Made by a program: the position numbers and the translations under genes
The notes under the pieces: model-generated
Told to the model about the DNA's origin: nothing
Database searches by the model: none
Seen by the model: the letters and a program-made list of their open reading frames with translations, nothing else
In this document: positions 16,715 to 24,443 of the stretch, piece after piece
How the letters are laid out: every line of letters begins with the position of its first letter
How positions within the stretch are numbered: the first letter of the stretch is position 1
Source of the DNA: Mangrovibacterium marinum
GTDB taxonomy: Bacteria > Bacteroidota > Bacteroidia > Bacteroidales > Prolixibacteraceae
Assembly: GCF_003046625.1 (NCBI RefSeq)
Contig: NZ_QAAD01000003.1
Span: 248,001 to 312,000 of the forward strand
Direction: 5' to 3'
Length of the DNA: 64,000 nucleotides

Positions 16715-17347
16715 CTAAAAATGCCATTCAACACCTAAGCGGGTTGAAAAACGCTTCATATTCGAGTCGTTCTGTTCGTACAATTGTTTGAAATAAAGCG
16801 TGTATTCCGGAGTAAGTGTCACTCCCAGATGCTTATTGAAACTGTATTTCAGGATAGCCGAGCCGGCAAAACCGGCCATTTTATCGGCATAAGAGTTCGA
16901 CACATAATTGCCGTCCGACACCGAGCCATCGGTCTTCGCTGTTTCCTGATCCGAATCGGAAATATATTCCAACTTTAGTCCTGGTGAAAGAAACAACTCG
17001 AACTTATTCTTCGTCCAAACTCTGAAATCAAAGTAGGGACTAATACTGAAATACTTCAGTGTCATGGTTGTTTTTAACAAATTACTACCCGAGTAGTACT
17101 GTCCGTAACTGTACTGCCCTAATACCGAAGCCAAGCGGAAACGCACAACATCCGAAAAATTCATCCCGACAGATGCGCCATAGCTGTACTCATTGCCGTC
17201 ATTGTCGAAAAACTCATAGTTGTTGTAATTGTAATATTTGTCGGTCGTATGATCCCAGCCTGCATTCAGGTTTACAAAAAAACGGGATTGCGAAAAGCCA
17301 ACAACGGGAATAACGGAAATAGCCAGTAAAACAAAATACTTTTTCAT
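16715..17347 (-). CDS. Outer membrane beta-barrel protein, unknown function
   Basis: 210 residues. A cleavable signal peptide (MKKYFVLLAISVIPVVGFSQS) is followed by alternating aromatic/polar strands (GASVGMNFSDVVRFRLASVLG, LKYFSISPYFDFRVW, LFLSPGLKLEYIS, LGVTLTPEYTLYF) ending in Trp-His-Phe (LGVEWHF). This is the layout of a small OmpA/OprF-like barrel with about eight strands. A Tyr/Asn-rich segment (DKYYNYNNYEFFDNDGNEY) forms an external loop. No enzyme motif is present. It is transcribed alone and convergent to the FecR operon, sharing its terminator. Confidence 0.8.
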   Translation of the reverse strand: MKKYFVLLAISVIPVVGFSQSRFFVNLNAGWDHTTDKYYNYNNYEFFDNDGNEYSYGASVGMNFSDVVRFRLASVLGQYSYGQYYSGSNLLKTTMTLKYFSISPYFDFRVWTKNKFELFLSPGLKLEYISDSDQETAKTDGSVSDGNYVSNSYADKMAGFAGSAILKYSFNKHLGVTLTPEYTLYFKQLYEQNDSNMKRFSTRLGVEWHF

Positions 17348-17651
17348 GGTGATTTAAATAGTTATTTGTCACAAAATAGATGTAGCATCAAAGGTGAGCA
17401 TGAACGCAAAAAGGATCAAACCAAACCGATCGATTCGTCGATTTCACCGACGGATGGTTAAATTTTAACGAATCCAAAGGGCGCATTCTCACACTGATTA
17501 TTCCAATATTCCCCGATAAAGTCGCATCACCCTACCGAAGGAATTGCCTATTTCCGATTTTCATCCTAATTTTGCGCTCAATTTGCTGACAGCAAGAATG
17601 TAATCAATTCGGGCAAAGCATCAGTTTTTTAGACAGTTGAAAATTTAAAAT

Positions 17652-18830
17652 ATGAAAAGGGTAGTTATTGGTTTATCGGGGGGTGTTGATTCGAGTGTTG
17701 CGGCTTACTTACTGAAACAACAGGGTTATGAAGTGATCGCCTTGTTCATGATCAACTGGCACGACCGTACCGGAACGTTAACCGGCCAGTGTACCTGGGA
17801 GGACGATGCCTTGATCGCTGAAATGGTAGCCAAGAAACTGGATATGCCTTTCCATATTGTGGATCTGAGTGAGCACTACAAAAAAAGAGTTGTCGACTAT
17901 ATGTTCGATGAATACAGCAAAGGCCGCACGCCCAACCCGGATGTTTTATGTAACCGCGAAATCAAATTCGACATTTTTATGGACGAGTGTCTGAAACACG
18001 GAGCCGACTATGTTGCTACGGGACATTACTGCCAAAAAACCGAGTTTGAAAAAGACGGACAGATGATCTACCAGCTTCGTGCCGGAGCCGACAACAACAA
18101 AGATCAGAGCTATTTTCTGTGCCAGCTGAACCAGGAACAACTCAGCAAAGCTCTTTTCCCGATTGGTCATCTGGATAAACCCGAGGTTCGTAAAATTGCC
18201 GCCGAGCAACAGTTACCTACGGCAACCCGCAAGGACTCGCAGGGCATTTGCTTTGTGGGCAAGGTTGATTTACCAACCTTCCTGCAACAACAACTGGAAC
18301 CCAAAACCGGCAACGTCATTGAGATTCCGGCCAGCTTTATGGCCAAGAAAAAGCAAGTTGAGAAAACATCCGACAATTTCCGGAAACTATGCTTTGCCTA
18401 TCCCTACAAGCCCTGGAATGGCAAAATAATCGGCGAACATCGCGGGGCACATTACTACACCGTTGGACAGCGCAAAGGACTGAACATTGGGGGACACGAA
18501 GAACCGCTCTTTGTTTTAGGAACCGATGTGAAACGCAACATCATTTATGTAGGCGAAGGAAGCGAACATCCGGGGCTTTACCGCGCCGGCTTGTTTATTG
18601 GCAACGAAGAAATCCACTGGATCAGAACCGATCTGGCCATGGAGCTTGACGAAGTTCGCGATTACCAGGTCCGTATTCGCTATCGCCAGCCGCTGGAAAA
18701 AGCCACCTTGTACCGCAAAGAAGAAGGTATTTACATCCTTTTCGAACAGGAACAACGCGGCATTACTTCAGGCCAATTCGCAGCTTGGTACGACGGCAAC
18801 GAGCTAATTGGCTCCGGAGTGATTGCCTAA
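17652..18830 (+). CDS. mnmA: tRNA 2-thiouridine(34) synthase MnmA
   Basis: 392 residues. The PP-loop ATP-binding motif GLSGGVDSSVAAYLL at residues 7-21 opens the protein. The first catalytic Cys lies in TPNPDVLCNREIKF (about 106) and the second in KDSQGICFVGKVDLPTFL (about 206). C-terminal beta-barrel domains follow (YYTVGQRKGLNIGGHEEPLFV, GITSGQFAAWYDGNELIGSGVI). It activates the wobble uridine of tRNA Lys/Glu/Gln by adenylation and transfers persulfide sulfur to C2. It is monocistronic, with about 300 bp upstream of the start, and its ATG is the first credible start. Length and motifs are normal. Confidence 0.97.
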   Translation: MKRVVIGLSGGVDSSVAAYLLKQQGYEVIALFMINWHDRTGTLTGQCTWEDDALIAEMVAKKLDMPFHIVDLSEHYKKRVVDYMFDEYSKGRTPNPDVLCNREIKFDIFMDECLKHGADYVATGHYCQKTEFEKDGQMIYQLRAGADNNKDQSYFLCQLNQEQLSKALFPIGHLDKPEVRKIAAEQQLPTATRKDSQGICFVGKVDLPTFLQQQLEPKTGNVIEIPASFMAKKKQVEKTSDNFRKLCFAYPYKPWNGKIIGEHRGAHYYTVGQRKGLNIGGHEEPLFVLGTDVKRNIIYVGEGSEHPGLYRAGLFIGNEEIHWIRTDLAMELDEVRDYQVRIRYRQPLEKATLYRKEEGIYILFEQEQRGITSGQFAAWYDGNELIGSGVIA

Positions 18831-19186
18831 ATTGAACGACGGCAAAGAACCGCTTTTTTTCGAAGCGGGAAGTTATGATGCTTTTTCGGTGAATGTCCCC
18901 TTTTCTGGGATTCAGAGCCTGTTTTTTCGCTTCCACGTTTGATCAAAAAACATTGACCTGCCGGGCGAATTTTCATTTTCAAGTGGGTTCGACAATAGTT
19001 TGAACGACAAGCACAACAACAGGATATCCGAAAATCATTGGCTTTCTTTCCTGTTGGTGATTCACGGGTTGATAAGCTTTTTAGAAGAAAAATTGGTTTT
19101 TCGCTTTCTATCAAGCAATGCGCCGGCACACAAACTCCAGCTTTCCCGGAAAAATTATAACTTTGGCGGCAACTAAAAAGAAGCAC
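18831..19186. other. Intergenic region between mnmA and yicC
   Basis: About 355 bp without a credible gene. A minus-strand open frame spans it but has no family resemblance. A short hairpin CCGCTT...AAGCGG (18850-18868) follows mnmA without a clear T-tract after it. The stretch around 19047-19068 (TTTCCTGTTGGTGATTCACGGG) resembles the core of the dispersed repeat at 60370 and 42771. Confidence 0.5.
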
Positions 19187-20062
19187 ATGATCAAATCGAT
19201 GACCGGCTACGGAAAAGCCGAATTTGAAACAGGTAACAAAAAGATTACCATCGAACTGAAATCACTGAACAGCAAACAACTGGACATCAACTCTCGTCTT
19301 CCGATGCTTTACCGGGAGAAAGATTTGGTCATTCGTAAAGCAATCTCAGAAAAATTAATCCGCGGGAAGATCGACTTTTCGTTATATATCGAGAATCTGG
19401 GTACAGAAAGTAACTCGGCCATCAACGAATCGATTGTCACAGCCTACTTTAAGCAGATGAGTGAGCTGCAACAAAAACTGGGCTTACCGGTTAGCGAGCA
19501 AATCATGCAAAATATCATGCGTTTGCCCGACACCGTGAAAACCGTTTACGAAGAGCTGGACGAAAATGAATGGATGGCAATTCTGCAAAAAATTCAGTCC
19601 GTTATTGGAATGCTGGACGGCTTCCGGGTGCAGGAAGGCAATGCTTTGGAGCAAGACATCCGCTCGAACATCGCTGATATTCAAAGCCTGCTGAGCCAAA
19701 TTGAGCCATTCGAGAAACAACGCATCGAGAATGTAAAAACACGGATTCAGGATAATCTGAATGAAATTGCTCTGAACGGCAATATGGATAAAAACCGCTT
19801 TGAGCAGGAACTGATCTATTACCTCGAAAAGCTGGACATCAACGAAGAAAAGGTGCGACTGACCAACCACTGTTCCTATTTTCTGGAAACGCTGGACAAC
19901 ACCAGCGATGTTGGTAAAAAACTCGGATTTATCGCTCAGGAAATCGGCCGCGAGATAAACACCATTGGCAGCAAAGCCAACGAAAGCAACATCCAACGCC
20001 TGGTGGTTCAAATGAAAGATGCCCTGGAACGAATTAAAGAGCAGCTGCTGAACGTGCTCTAA
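19187..20062 (+). CDS. YicC family protein (endoribonuclease-like)
   Basis: 291 residues from the ATG at 19187 (MIKSMTGYGKAEFETGNKKI), which gives the conserved family N-terminus; longer in-frame starts upstream lack it. The C-terminal conserved block is ELIYYLEKLDINEEKVRLTNHCSYFLE followed by GKKLGFIAQEIGREINTIGSKAN (DUF1732). Family members have been described as stress-related endoribonucleases. In Bacteroidota the gene is normally directly followed by gmk and nadD. Here a four-helix-bundle gene with flanking repeats separates yicC from gmk. Confidence 0.93.
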   Translation: MIKSMTGYGKAEFETGNKKITIELKSLNSKQLDINSRLPMLYREKDLVIRKAISEKLIRGKIDFSLYIENLGTESNSAINESIVTAYFKQMSELQQKLGLPVSEQIMQNIMRLPDTVKTVYEELDENEWMAILQKIQSVIGMLDGFRVQEGNALEQDIRSNIADIQSLLSQIEPFEKQRIENVKTRIQDNLNEIALNGNMDKNRFEQELIYYLEKLDINEEKVRLTNHCSYFLETLDNTSDVGKKLGFIAQEIGREINTIGSKANESNIQRLVVQMKDALERIKEQLLNVL

Positions 20063-20070
20063 GAGAAGTG

Positions 20071-20520
20071 GAAAGGCAAAAGTAAAAAGGCAAAAAACAA
20101 GGATCAACTTATGGAAAGAGATTTGATGGAAAGGCTTTTCAATTTTGCAGTACAAGTAATCAAATTTTTGCGCGAAATTCCTTCAACTCAAGAAAATCGA
20201 GTTATTCGCTACCAACTGACGAGATCAGCTACTTCATCAGGAGCCAACTACGAAGAATCGCAAGCTGGTAGCTCTAAAGCTGATTTCATCTTTAAAGTTG
20301 AGATCAGTCTCCGGGAAATGCGTGAAAGCAACTATTGGCTGCGGATTATAAAAGCTACTCACTTGGTCAACGATGTTCCGTCGGATCAATTGGATTTTTT
20401 GGTGAATGAATCTGAAGAATTAAAAAAGATATTGGCATCAATCATTAAGAAATCAAAGGACCAATGAGCTCCTCTCATTTTTGACCTTTGACTTTTGACT
20501 TTTGACTTTTAACTTGTAAC
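20071..20520. repeat. Inverted short-repeat arrays flanking a four-helix-bundle gene
   Basis: The left array 20071-20098 (GGCAAAAGTAAAAAGGCAAAA) and the right array 20478-20514 (TTTTGACTTTTGACTTTTGAC) are degenerate complements built from a 7-8 bp unit, AAAAGTC/GGC on one side and its complement on the other. They enclose the gene 20111-20467 and fill the space between yicC and gmk. Gene-less relatives occur at 38214-38320 and 40297-40372. Confidence 0.65.
20111..20467 (+). CDS. Four-helix bundle protein (IVS/S23-like), third copy
   Basis: A 118-residue member of the TIGR02436-like group. It starts MERDLMERLFNFAVQVIKFL, with the core VIRYQLTRSATSSGANYEESQAGSSKADFIFKVEISLREMRESNYWLRII and a Lys-rich C-terminus. 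It belongs to a third subfamily, distinct from 225-584 and 3042-3419. The function is unknown. It lies 48 bp after yicC and 61 bp before gmk, in the same direction, and interrupts a conserved housekeeping operon without breaking its transcription direction. It is bordered by the inverted arrays described at 20071-20520. Confidence 0.9.
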   Translation: MERDLMERLFNFAVQVIKFLREIPSTQENRVIRYQLTRSATSSGANYEESQAGSSKADFIFKVEISLREMRESNYWLRIIKATHLVNDVPSDQLDFLVNESEELKKILASIIKKSKDQ

Positions 20521-20528
20521 TCCGAATT

Positions 20529-21101
20529 ATGCAAAAAGGAAAACTCATCATATTCTCAGCTCCGTCGGGAGCCGGAAAAACAACAATTGTAAAACATCTG
20601 CTGAAGCAGGATTTTGGTTTGGAATTTTCGATTTCGGCAACCAGTCGCGCTCCCAGGCATACCGAAACAAATGGTGTTGACTACTATTTTTTGAGTCCCG
20701 ACGAGTTTCAGCGAAAAGTGAAAGCCGATGAATTTCTGGAATGGGAGGAAGTTTACAAAGGAACCTGTTACGGCACCTTAAAATCGGAAGTTGAACGCAT
20801 CCGCGAGCAAGGAAAACATGTTATTTTCGACGTAGATGTTGTTGGCGGGCTAAACATCAAAAAATACTATGGCAAGGAAGCCTTGGCTGTTTTTGTACAG
20901 CCTCCGTCGATCGAAGAATTGCGCAACCGGCTTGTTGGCCGCTCAACCGATTCGGCTGAAGTCATCGACAAACGAGTTGAAAAAGCCCAATACGAACTGA
21001 GCTTTGCCCCCAAATTCGACCTTGTTCTGGTGAGCGAGGAACTGCGGGTAACACTTGCCAATGCCGAGAAACTGGTAACCGACTTTATCAACGAAAAATA
21101 A
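20529..21101 (+). CDS. gmk: Guanylate kinase
   Basis: 190 residues. The P-loop SAPSGAGKTTIVKHLL (about 9-24) is followed by the GMP-binding region SATSRAPRHTETNGVDYYFL, with the conserved R-x-PR motif and the EFLEWEEVYKGTCYGT segment. The Asp-containing strand HVIFDVDVVGGLNIKK and the lid (RLVGRSTDSAEVIDKRVEKA) complete the fold. It catalyses ATP + GMP to ADP + GDP, an essential step of purine nucleotide metabolism. Length is normal. It is followed by nadD after 5 bp. Confidence 0.97.
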   Translation: MQKGKLIIFSAPSGAGKTTIVKHLLKQDFGLEFSISATSRAPRHTETNGVDYYFLSPDEFQRKVKADEFLEWEEVYKGTCYGTLKSEVERIREQGKHVIFDVDVVGGLNIKKYYGKEALAVFVQPPSIEELRNRLVGRSTDSAEVIDKRVEKAQYELSFAPKFDLVLVSEELRVTLANAEKLVTDFINEK

Positions 21102-21106
21102 GTGGC

Positions 21107-21679
21107 ATGAAGGTAGGCCTGTATTTCGGAACATTCAATCCAATTCATATCGGCCATTTGGCCATTGCCAATTATATGTTGGAATATGCCGGAATCGACA
21201 AACTCTGGTTTGTGGTTAGTCCCCAAAATCCGTTTAAAAATAAAAAACACCTGTTGCAAGACTATCATCGCCTGCAGCTTGTAAACCAAGCCATTGACGA
21301 TGATTTTCGTTTTGCAGCCAGCTCGATCGAGTTCAACCTGCCCAAACCCTCGTATACCATCGACACCTTAACCTACATGCACGAAAAATATCCGCAGCAT
21401 GACTTTTGGTTAATTGTCGGGTCCGACAATCTGGACTCCTTCCACAAGTGGAAAAACTACGAAGAACTATTGGCCAATTACAACATTTTGGTGTATCCGC
21501 GACCCGGATTTCAGGGAAGCGAGTGGCTAAACCATCCTCATGTACATTTGGTAGATGCTCCGCTGATGGAGATTTCGGCGTCATTTATCCGTAAAGCCAT
21601 CAAAGAAGGCCGAGATATCCGACATTTTGTGCCGCAAAAAACATGGAAATACCTGACCGAAATGAATTTTTACAAATAA
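21107..21679 (+). CDS. nadD: Nicotinate-nucleotide adenylyltransferase
   Basis: 190 residues. The nucleotidylyl-transferase motif GTFNPIHIGHL (about 8-18) has the HxGH His pair. KPSYTIDTLTYMHEKYPQHDFWLIVGSDNL is the conserved substrate-recognition block, and the C-terminal signature SASFIRKAIKEGRDIRHFVP corresponds to ISSTxIR. It adenylates nicotinate mononucleotide in NAD synthesis. It is cotranscribed with gmk. Length and motifs are normal. Confidence 0.97.
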   Translation: MKVGLYFGTFNPIHIGHLAIANYMLEYAGIDKLWFVVSPQNPFKNKKHLLQDYHRLQLVNQAIDDDFRFAASSIEFNLPKPSYTIDTLTYMHEKYPQHDFWLIVGSDNLDSFHKWKNYEELLANYNILVYPRPGFQGSEWLNHPHVHLVDAPLMEISASFIRKAIKEGRDIRHFVPQKTWKYLTEMNFYK

Positions 21680-21716
21680 CATTCCGGGCAGGTACCAACT
21701 CCAATTTCAGCTAAAG

Positions 21717-22325
21717 CTATTCGCTTTTAGCCACACCTATCACTCCGATCGCTACCCGTTTGCCGGCTGCTCCGGTTGGTTGCGACACCAAATCATCCTC
21801 GTCGGCATGAACAATGATTCCCCGTCCCAAAATAGACTCAGCCCCATTAAAAGTCATTTCCGGATAAGTCATTTCGTAAACAGCCACGCCTTGCTCATTG
21901 GCCTCCAAATTTCCCAAATCGCCAACGTGCCGAACATCTCCATGCGGAGCCCCGTGGTCATGCCCGGTTGGGTTGAAGTGCCCGCCGGCCGAGGTTCCGT
22001 CGGGAGCAGTTACATCTCCGTACTGATGAATATGAAATCCATGCTTACCGGGTGTTAAGCCTGACACTTGGCCTTTAACGAGCATTCCGGCATCGGTCTG
22101 AATAAAGGTGATTGTACCACTCACGGCGTTCCCTTCGGTAGGCTGAAGGACGCAAATTGCCTTTTCCACACCATTATCGGCCATCTGGGCATGTATGTTT
22201 TCATGCGCCGCCATAACATGATCATGCTCTTTCTCCGGTTTTGCGCCCGAGTTACAAGCCTGAGCCACAAATACCACAATCGCTAACAATAAAGCTGATT
22301 TAAAAAAATTTCCGGTTTTCATCAT
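21717..22325 (-). CDS. sodC: Cu,Zn superoxide dismutase family lipoprotein lacking the conserved disulfide
   Basis: 202 residues with a lipoprotein signal (LAIVVFVAQAC, Cys about 24), followed by a His/Glu-rich linker. Metal ligands are present: HGFHIH, GGHFNPTGHDHGAPHGD, RHVGDLGN (Zn Asp) and GIIVHADEDD (Cu/bridging His), plus the active-site Arg in GKRVAIGVIG. The two cysteines that normally form the intrasubunit disulfide are absent: the loop reads GDVTAPDGTSAGG, and GVIG is preceded by AI where AC is usual. The only mature Cys besides the lipid anchor is in AICVLQP. It is probably periplasmic or surface-exposed and removes superoxide. It is transcribed alone, convergent to nadD. Confidence 0.92.
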   Translation of the reverse strand: MMKTGNFFKSALLLAIVVFVAQACNSGAKPEKEHDHVMAAHENIHAQMADNGVEKAICVLQPTEGNAVSGTITFIQTDAGMLVKGQVSGLTPGKHGFHIHQYGDVTAPDGTSAGGHFNPTGHDHGAPHGDVRHVGDLGNLEANEQGVAVYEMTYPEMTFNGAESILGRGIIVHADEDDLVSQPTGAAGKRVAIGVIGVAKSE

Positions 22326-22734
22326 CGTACATATTTTGTTTTTCCCTTTTATAAACTCATAGCGAAGCGGATTGTTCTCAAACGTCCGGCTCTTTTTAGC
22401 AAGCTTTCGTCTTTCGCCAAAACAGTTCCGGCTTGCTGTTCCTGATCGCTTGTTTTACAACAGCTGCGGAATCCAATGCAAATTACAATTCACGAACAAA
22501 ACGAATGTAGATATTTGTATATTTGGATTCACATTACTCCGAGTTTAGTTCGCTAAGTGCGTCGCATAGGCCAATTAAACCGATGGGTTAAACCGGAAAC
22601 AGTTTAGCCTCCCGATTTCGTCAGAGGATGAATGACTTTGGAAAGGAGAAAACGGTAGCTCGAAACCAACTGGTATCATTTGCCTGAAATTCCTTTTCAA
22701 CCCAAACAAAAAAAGGAATTTTAACCGTTAGAAC
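22326..22734 (+). promoter_or_regulatory. Intergenic region with promoter and long structured leader of the Moco operon
   Basis: TATATTTG at 22518-22525 matches the -7 consensus, so transcription would start near 22532 and leave a leader of about 200 nt. Inside it, GGTTAAAC (22586-22593) pairs with GTTTAGCC (22602-22609). Further G-rich/C-rich segments follow (CCTCCCGATTTCGTC, GACTTTGGAAAGGAG). A leader of this length before a molybdopterin operon suggests riboswitch or attenuation control. I cannot match it to the known Moco motif by eye. Confidence 0.4.
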
Positions 22735-23274
22735 ATGAAACCCAATTGGGCAAACATACTATTAATTGCGGGCTCGGGCCAAAATGCCGGAAAAACCAGT
22801 TTTTTGTGCCAACTGCTCGAACAACATAAAGAAAAACAGCCGATTGCTGTTAAGCTGTCACATCACTTCCATGAGCCAACTCCGGGGCTAATATTATTAG
22901 CCGAAGAACCAGGCTTACAGCTTTTTGAGGAGACGAACAGAACAACCAATAAAGACAGCTCATTGTACCTGCAACACGGCGCATACCGATCATTTTACAT
23001 TCAATGCAAAGACGAATACTTGCAGCAGGCTTTTATTTCGCTACTCCCCTATTTGGAGGCCGACCAACCAATCCTGATTGAATCAGCAGGCCTGCATCAT
23101 GTCATCGATGCAGGCCTGTTTGTCTTCGTCATTAACAACAATATAGCGACAAAACCGGCAACCGAGATTAACCGCAAAATTGCAGATTTGATCATTACTT
23201 CGGATGGAAAGCAGTTTTCGCCAGCTCCGGATCAACTCATATTCGACAAAGCATGGAAAAAAAGACAAGCATAA
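22735..23274 (+). CDS. MobB-like P-loop protein (molybdopterin-guanine dinucleotide accessory)
   Basis: 179 residues. The P-loop variant LLIAGSGQNAGKTSFLCQLL lies at about 9-28. The segment KLSHHFHEPTPG and the later KDSSLYLQHGAY echo KHTHH and DS-x-x-L-x-x-A-GA of MobB. An acidic strand (PILIESAGLHHV) follows. MobB-type GTP-binding proteins assist nucleotide attachment to molybdopterin. It is the first gene of the cluster and overlaps moeA by 22 bp. It is divergent enough that an unrelated small GTPase-like role is possible, but the neighbourhood supports molybdenum cofactor synthesis. Confidence 0.75.
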   Translation: MKPNWANILLIAGSGQNAGKTSFLCQLLEQHKEKQPIAVKLSHHFHEPTPGLILLAEEPGLQLFEETNRTTNKDSSLYLQHGAYRSFYIQCKDEYLQQAFISLLPYLEADQPILIESAGLHHVIDAGLFVFVINNNIATKPATEINRKIADLIITSDGKQFSPAPDQLIFDKAWKKRQA

Positions 23275-24443
23275 CGCTAAACGATGCCTTGACGCAGGCC
23301 TTTCAGGCGGCAAAAAGCTTACCCACCGAAAAGATCAGCTTTTTAAAAGCATCGGGCCGCATTCTGGCCACCGATATTTTTGCAGATGTGAACATGCCAC
23401 CATTCAATAAATCAGCCATGGACGGCTATGCTTGCCGAAAAGAAGATTTAGGTCAATGGTTGAATGTACGAGAGGTGATCCCGGCGGGAAAATCGCCGCA
23501 ATTTAAAAATGAACCGGGAACCTGCTCTAAAATAATGACTGGTGCCGAAGTTCCCGCAGGTGCCGATACCGTTTTTATGGTAGAGCAAAGTGAAGCCAAT
23601 GATCAGCAACAAATCCGTTTTACCGGCAGCAAAACCAACAGCAATATTTGCCTGCGGGGGGAAGATGTGAAAACGGGCGATCTGGTTTTAACAGCCGGCA
23701 CCATGCTCAAAGCACAGCACATCGCCATTTTAGCGGCAGCAGGCTGCACCCGCCCCGAAGTTTACCAAAAGCCCAAAGTAGGCATTATCTCAACAGGTTC
23801 GGAATTGGTAGAGCCCACTGTAGCTCCCCAAGCTTCGCAAATCAGGAACTCAAACGGGCACCAAATGCGTATTCAGGCTGAGCAGTGTGCCTGCGAGGTG
23901 AACTACTACGGAATTGTTGCCGATGAGCTCGAACAAACCCGGCAGCGAATTGCATCGTCGGTAAATGAGAATGATGTAACACTACTTTCCGGCGGCGTGT
24001 CGGTTGGTGACTTCGACTTTGTGCCACAAATTATACAGCAACTGGGCTTCCAAATCCTGTTCAACCAAATGGCTGTAAAACCGGGCAAACACACCACTTT
24101 TGCCATCAACAACGGCAAATACATTATTGGACTACCCGGCAACCCGGTCTCATCATTTATACAGTTTGAAATTTTTGCCAAGCCTTTTTTGTATCGATTG
24201 ATGAATTATACAGCTCCAATGATCGCTCTTCCGCTGCCCTTAGCCAACGATTTTCATCGCAAGAAAGCGGATCGCGAGGAGTATGTGCCGGTAAAAATAA
24301 ACCGTAAAAATGAAGTCGAAACCATTAGCTATCATGGTTCAGCGCATATTCACGCATATCATCAAGCTACTGGTTTTATGTCCATTCCAACAGGAGTAAC
24401 AACAATTTCAAAAGGAGAGACCGTTCATGTTAGACCGCTTTAA
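23253..24443 (+). CDS. moeA: Molybdopterin molybdotransferase
   Basis: 396 residues with four MoeA domains. The N-terminal motif is PPFNKSAMDGYACR, then GEDVKTGDLVL, KVGIISTGSELVEP and the central MPT-binding block VTLLSGGVSVGDFDFVPQII. VKPGKHTTFA and the GLPGNPVSSFIQFEIF segment follow, with a C-terminal barrel. It inserts molybdate into adenylated molybdopterin. It overlaps the mobB-like gene on one side and moaA on the other (17 bp), so it is a tightly packed operon gene. Length and motifs are normal. Confidence 0.96.
   Translation: MEKKTSITLNDALTQAFQAAKSLPTEKISFLKASGRILATDIFADVNMPPFNKSAMDGYACRKEDLGQWLNVREVIPAGKSPQFKNEPGTCSKIMTGAEVPAGADTVFMVEQSEANDQQQIRFTGSKTNSNICLRGEDVKTGDLVLTAGTMLKAQHIAILAAAGCTRPEVYQKPKVGIISTGSELVEPTVAPQASQIRNSNGHQMRIQAEQCACEVNYYGIVADELEQTRQRIASSVNENDVTLLSGGVSVGDFDFVPQIIQQLGFQILFNQMAVKPGKHTTFAINNGKYIIGLPGNPVSSFIQFEIFAKPFLYRLMNYTAPMIALPLPLANDFHRKKADREEYVPVKINRKNEVETISYHGSAHIHAYHQATGFMSIPTGVTTISKGETVHVRPL

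Noticed and set aside
18827-19186. Minus-strand protein of 119 aa between mnmA and yicC
   Set aside because: Composition is Cys/Arg/Lys-rich without a domain, it overlaps both neighbours and it has no plausible start context.
21680-21716. Terminator between nadD and sodC
   Set aside because: Only a short AGCT-type palindrome without a T-run is present.
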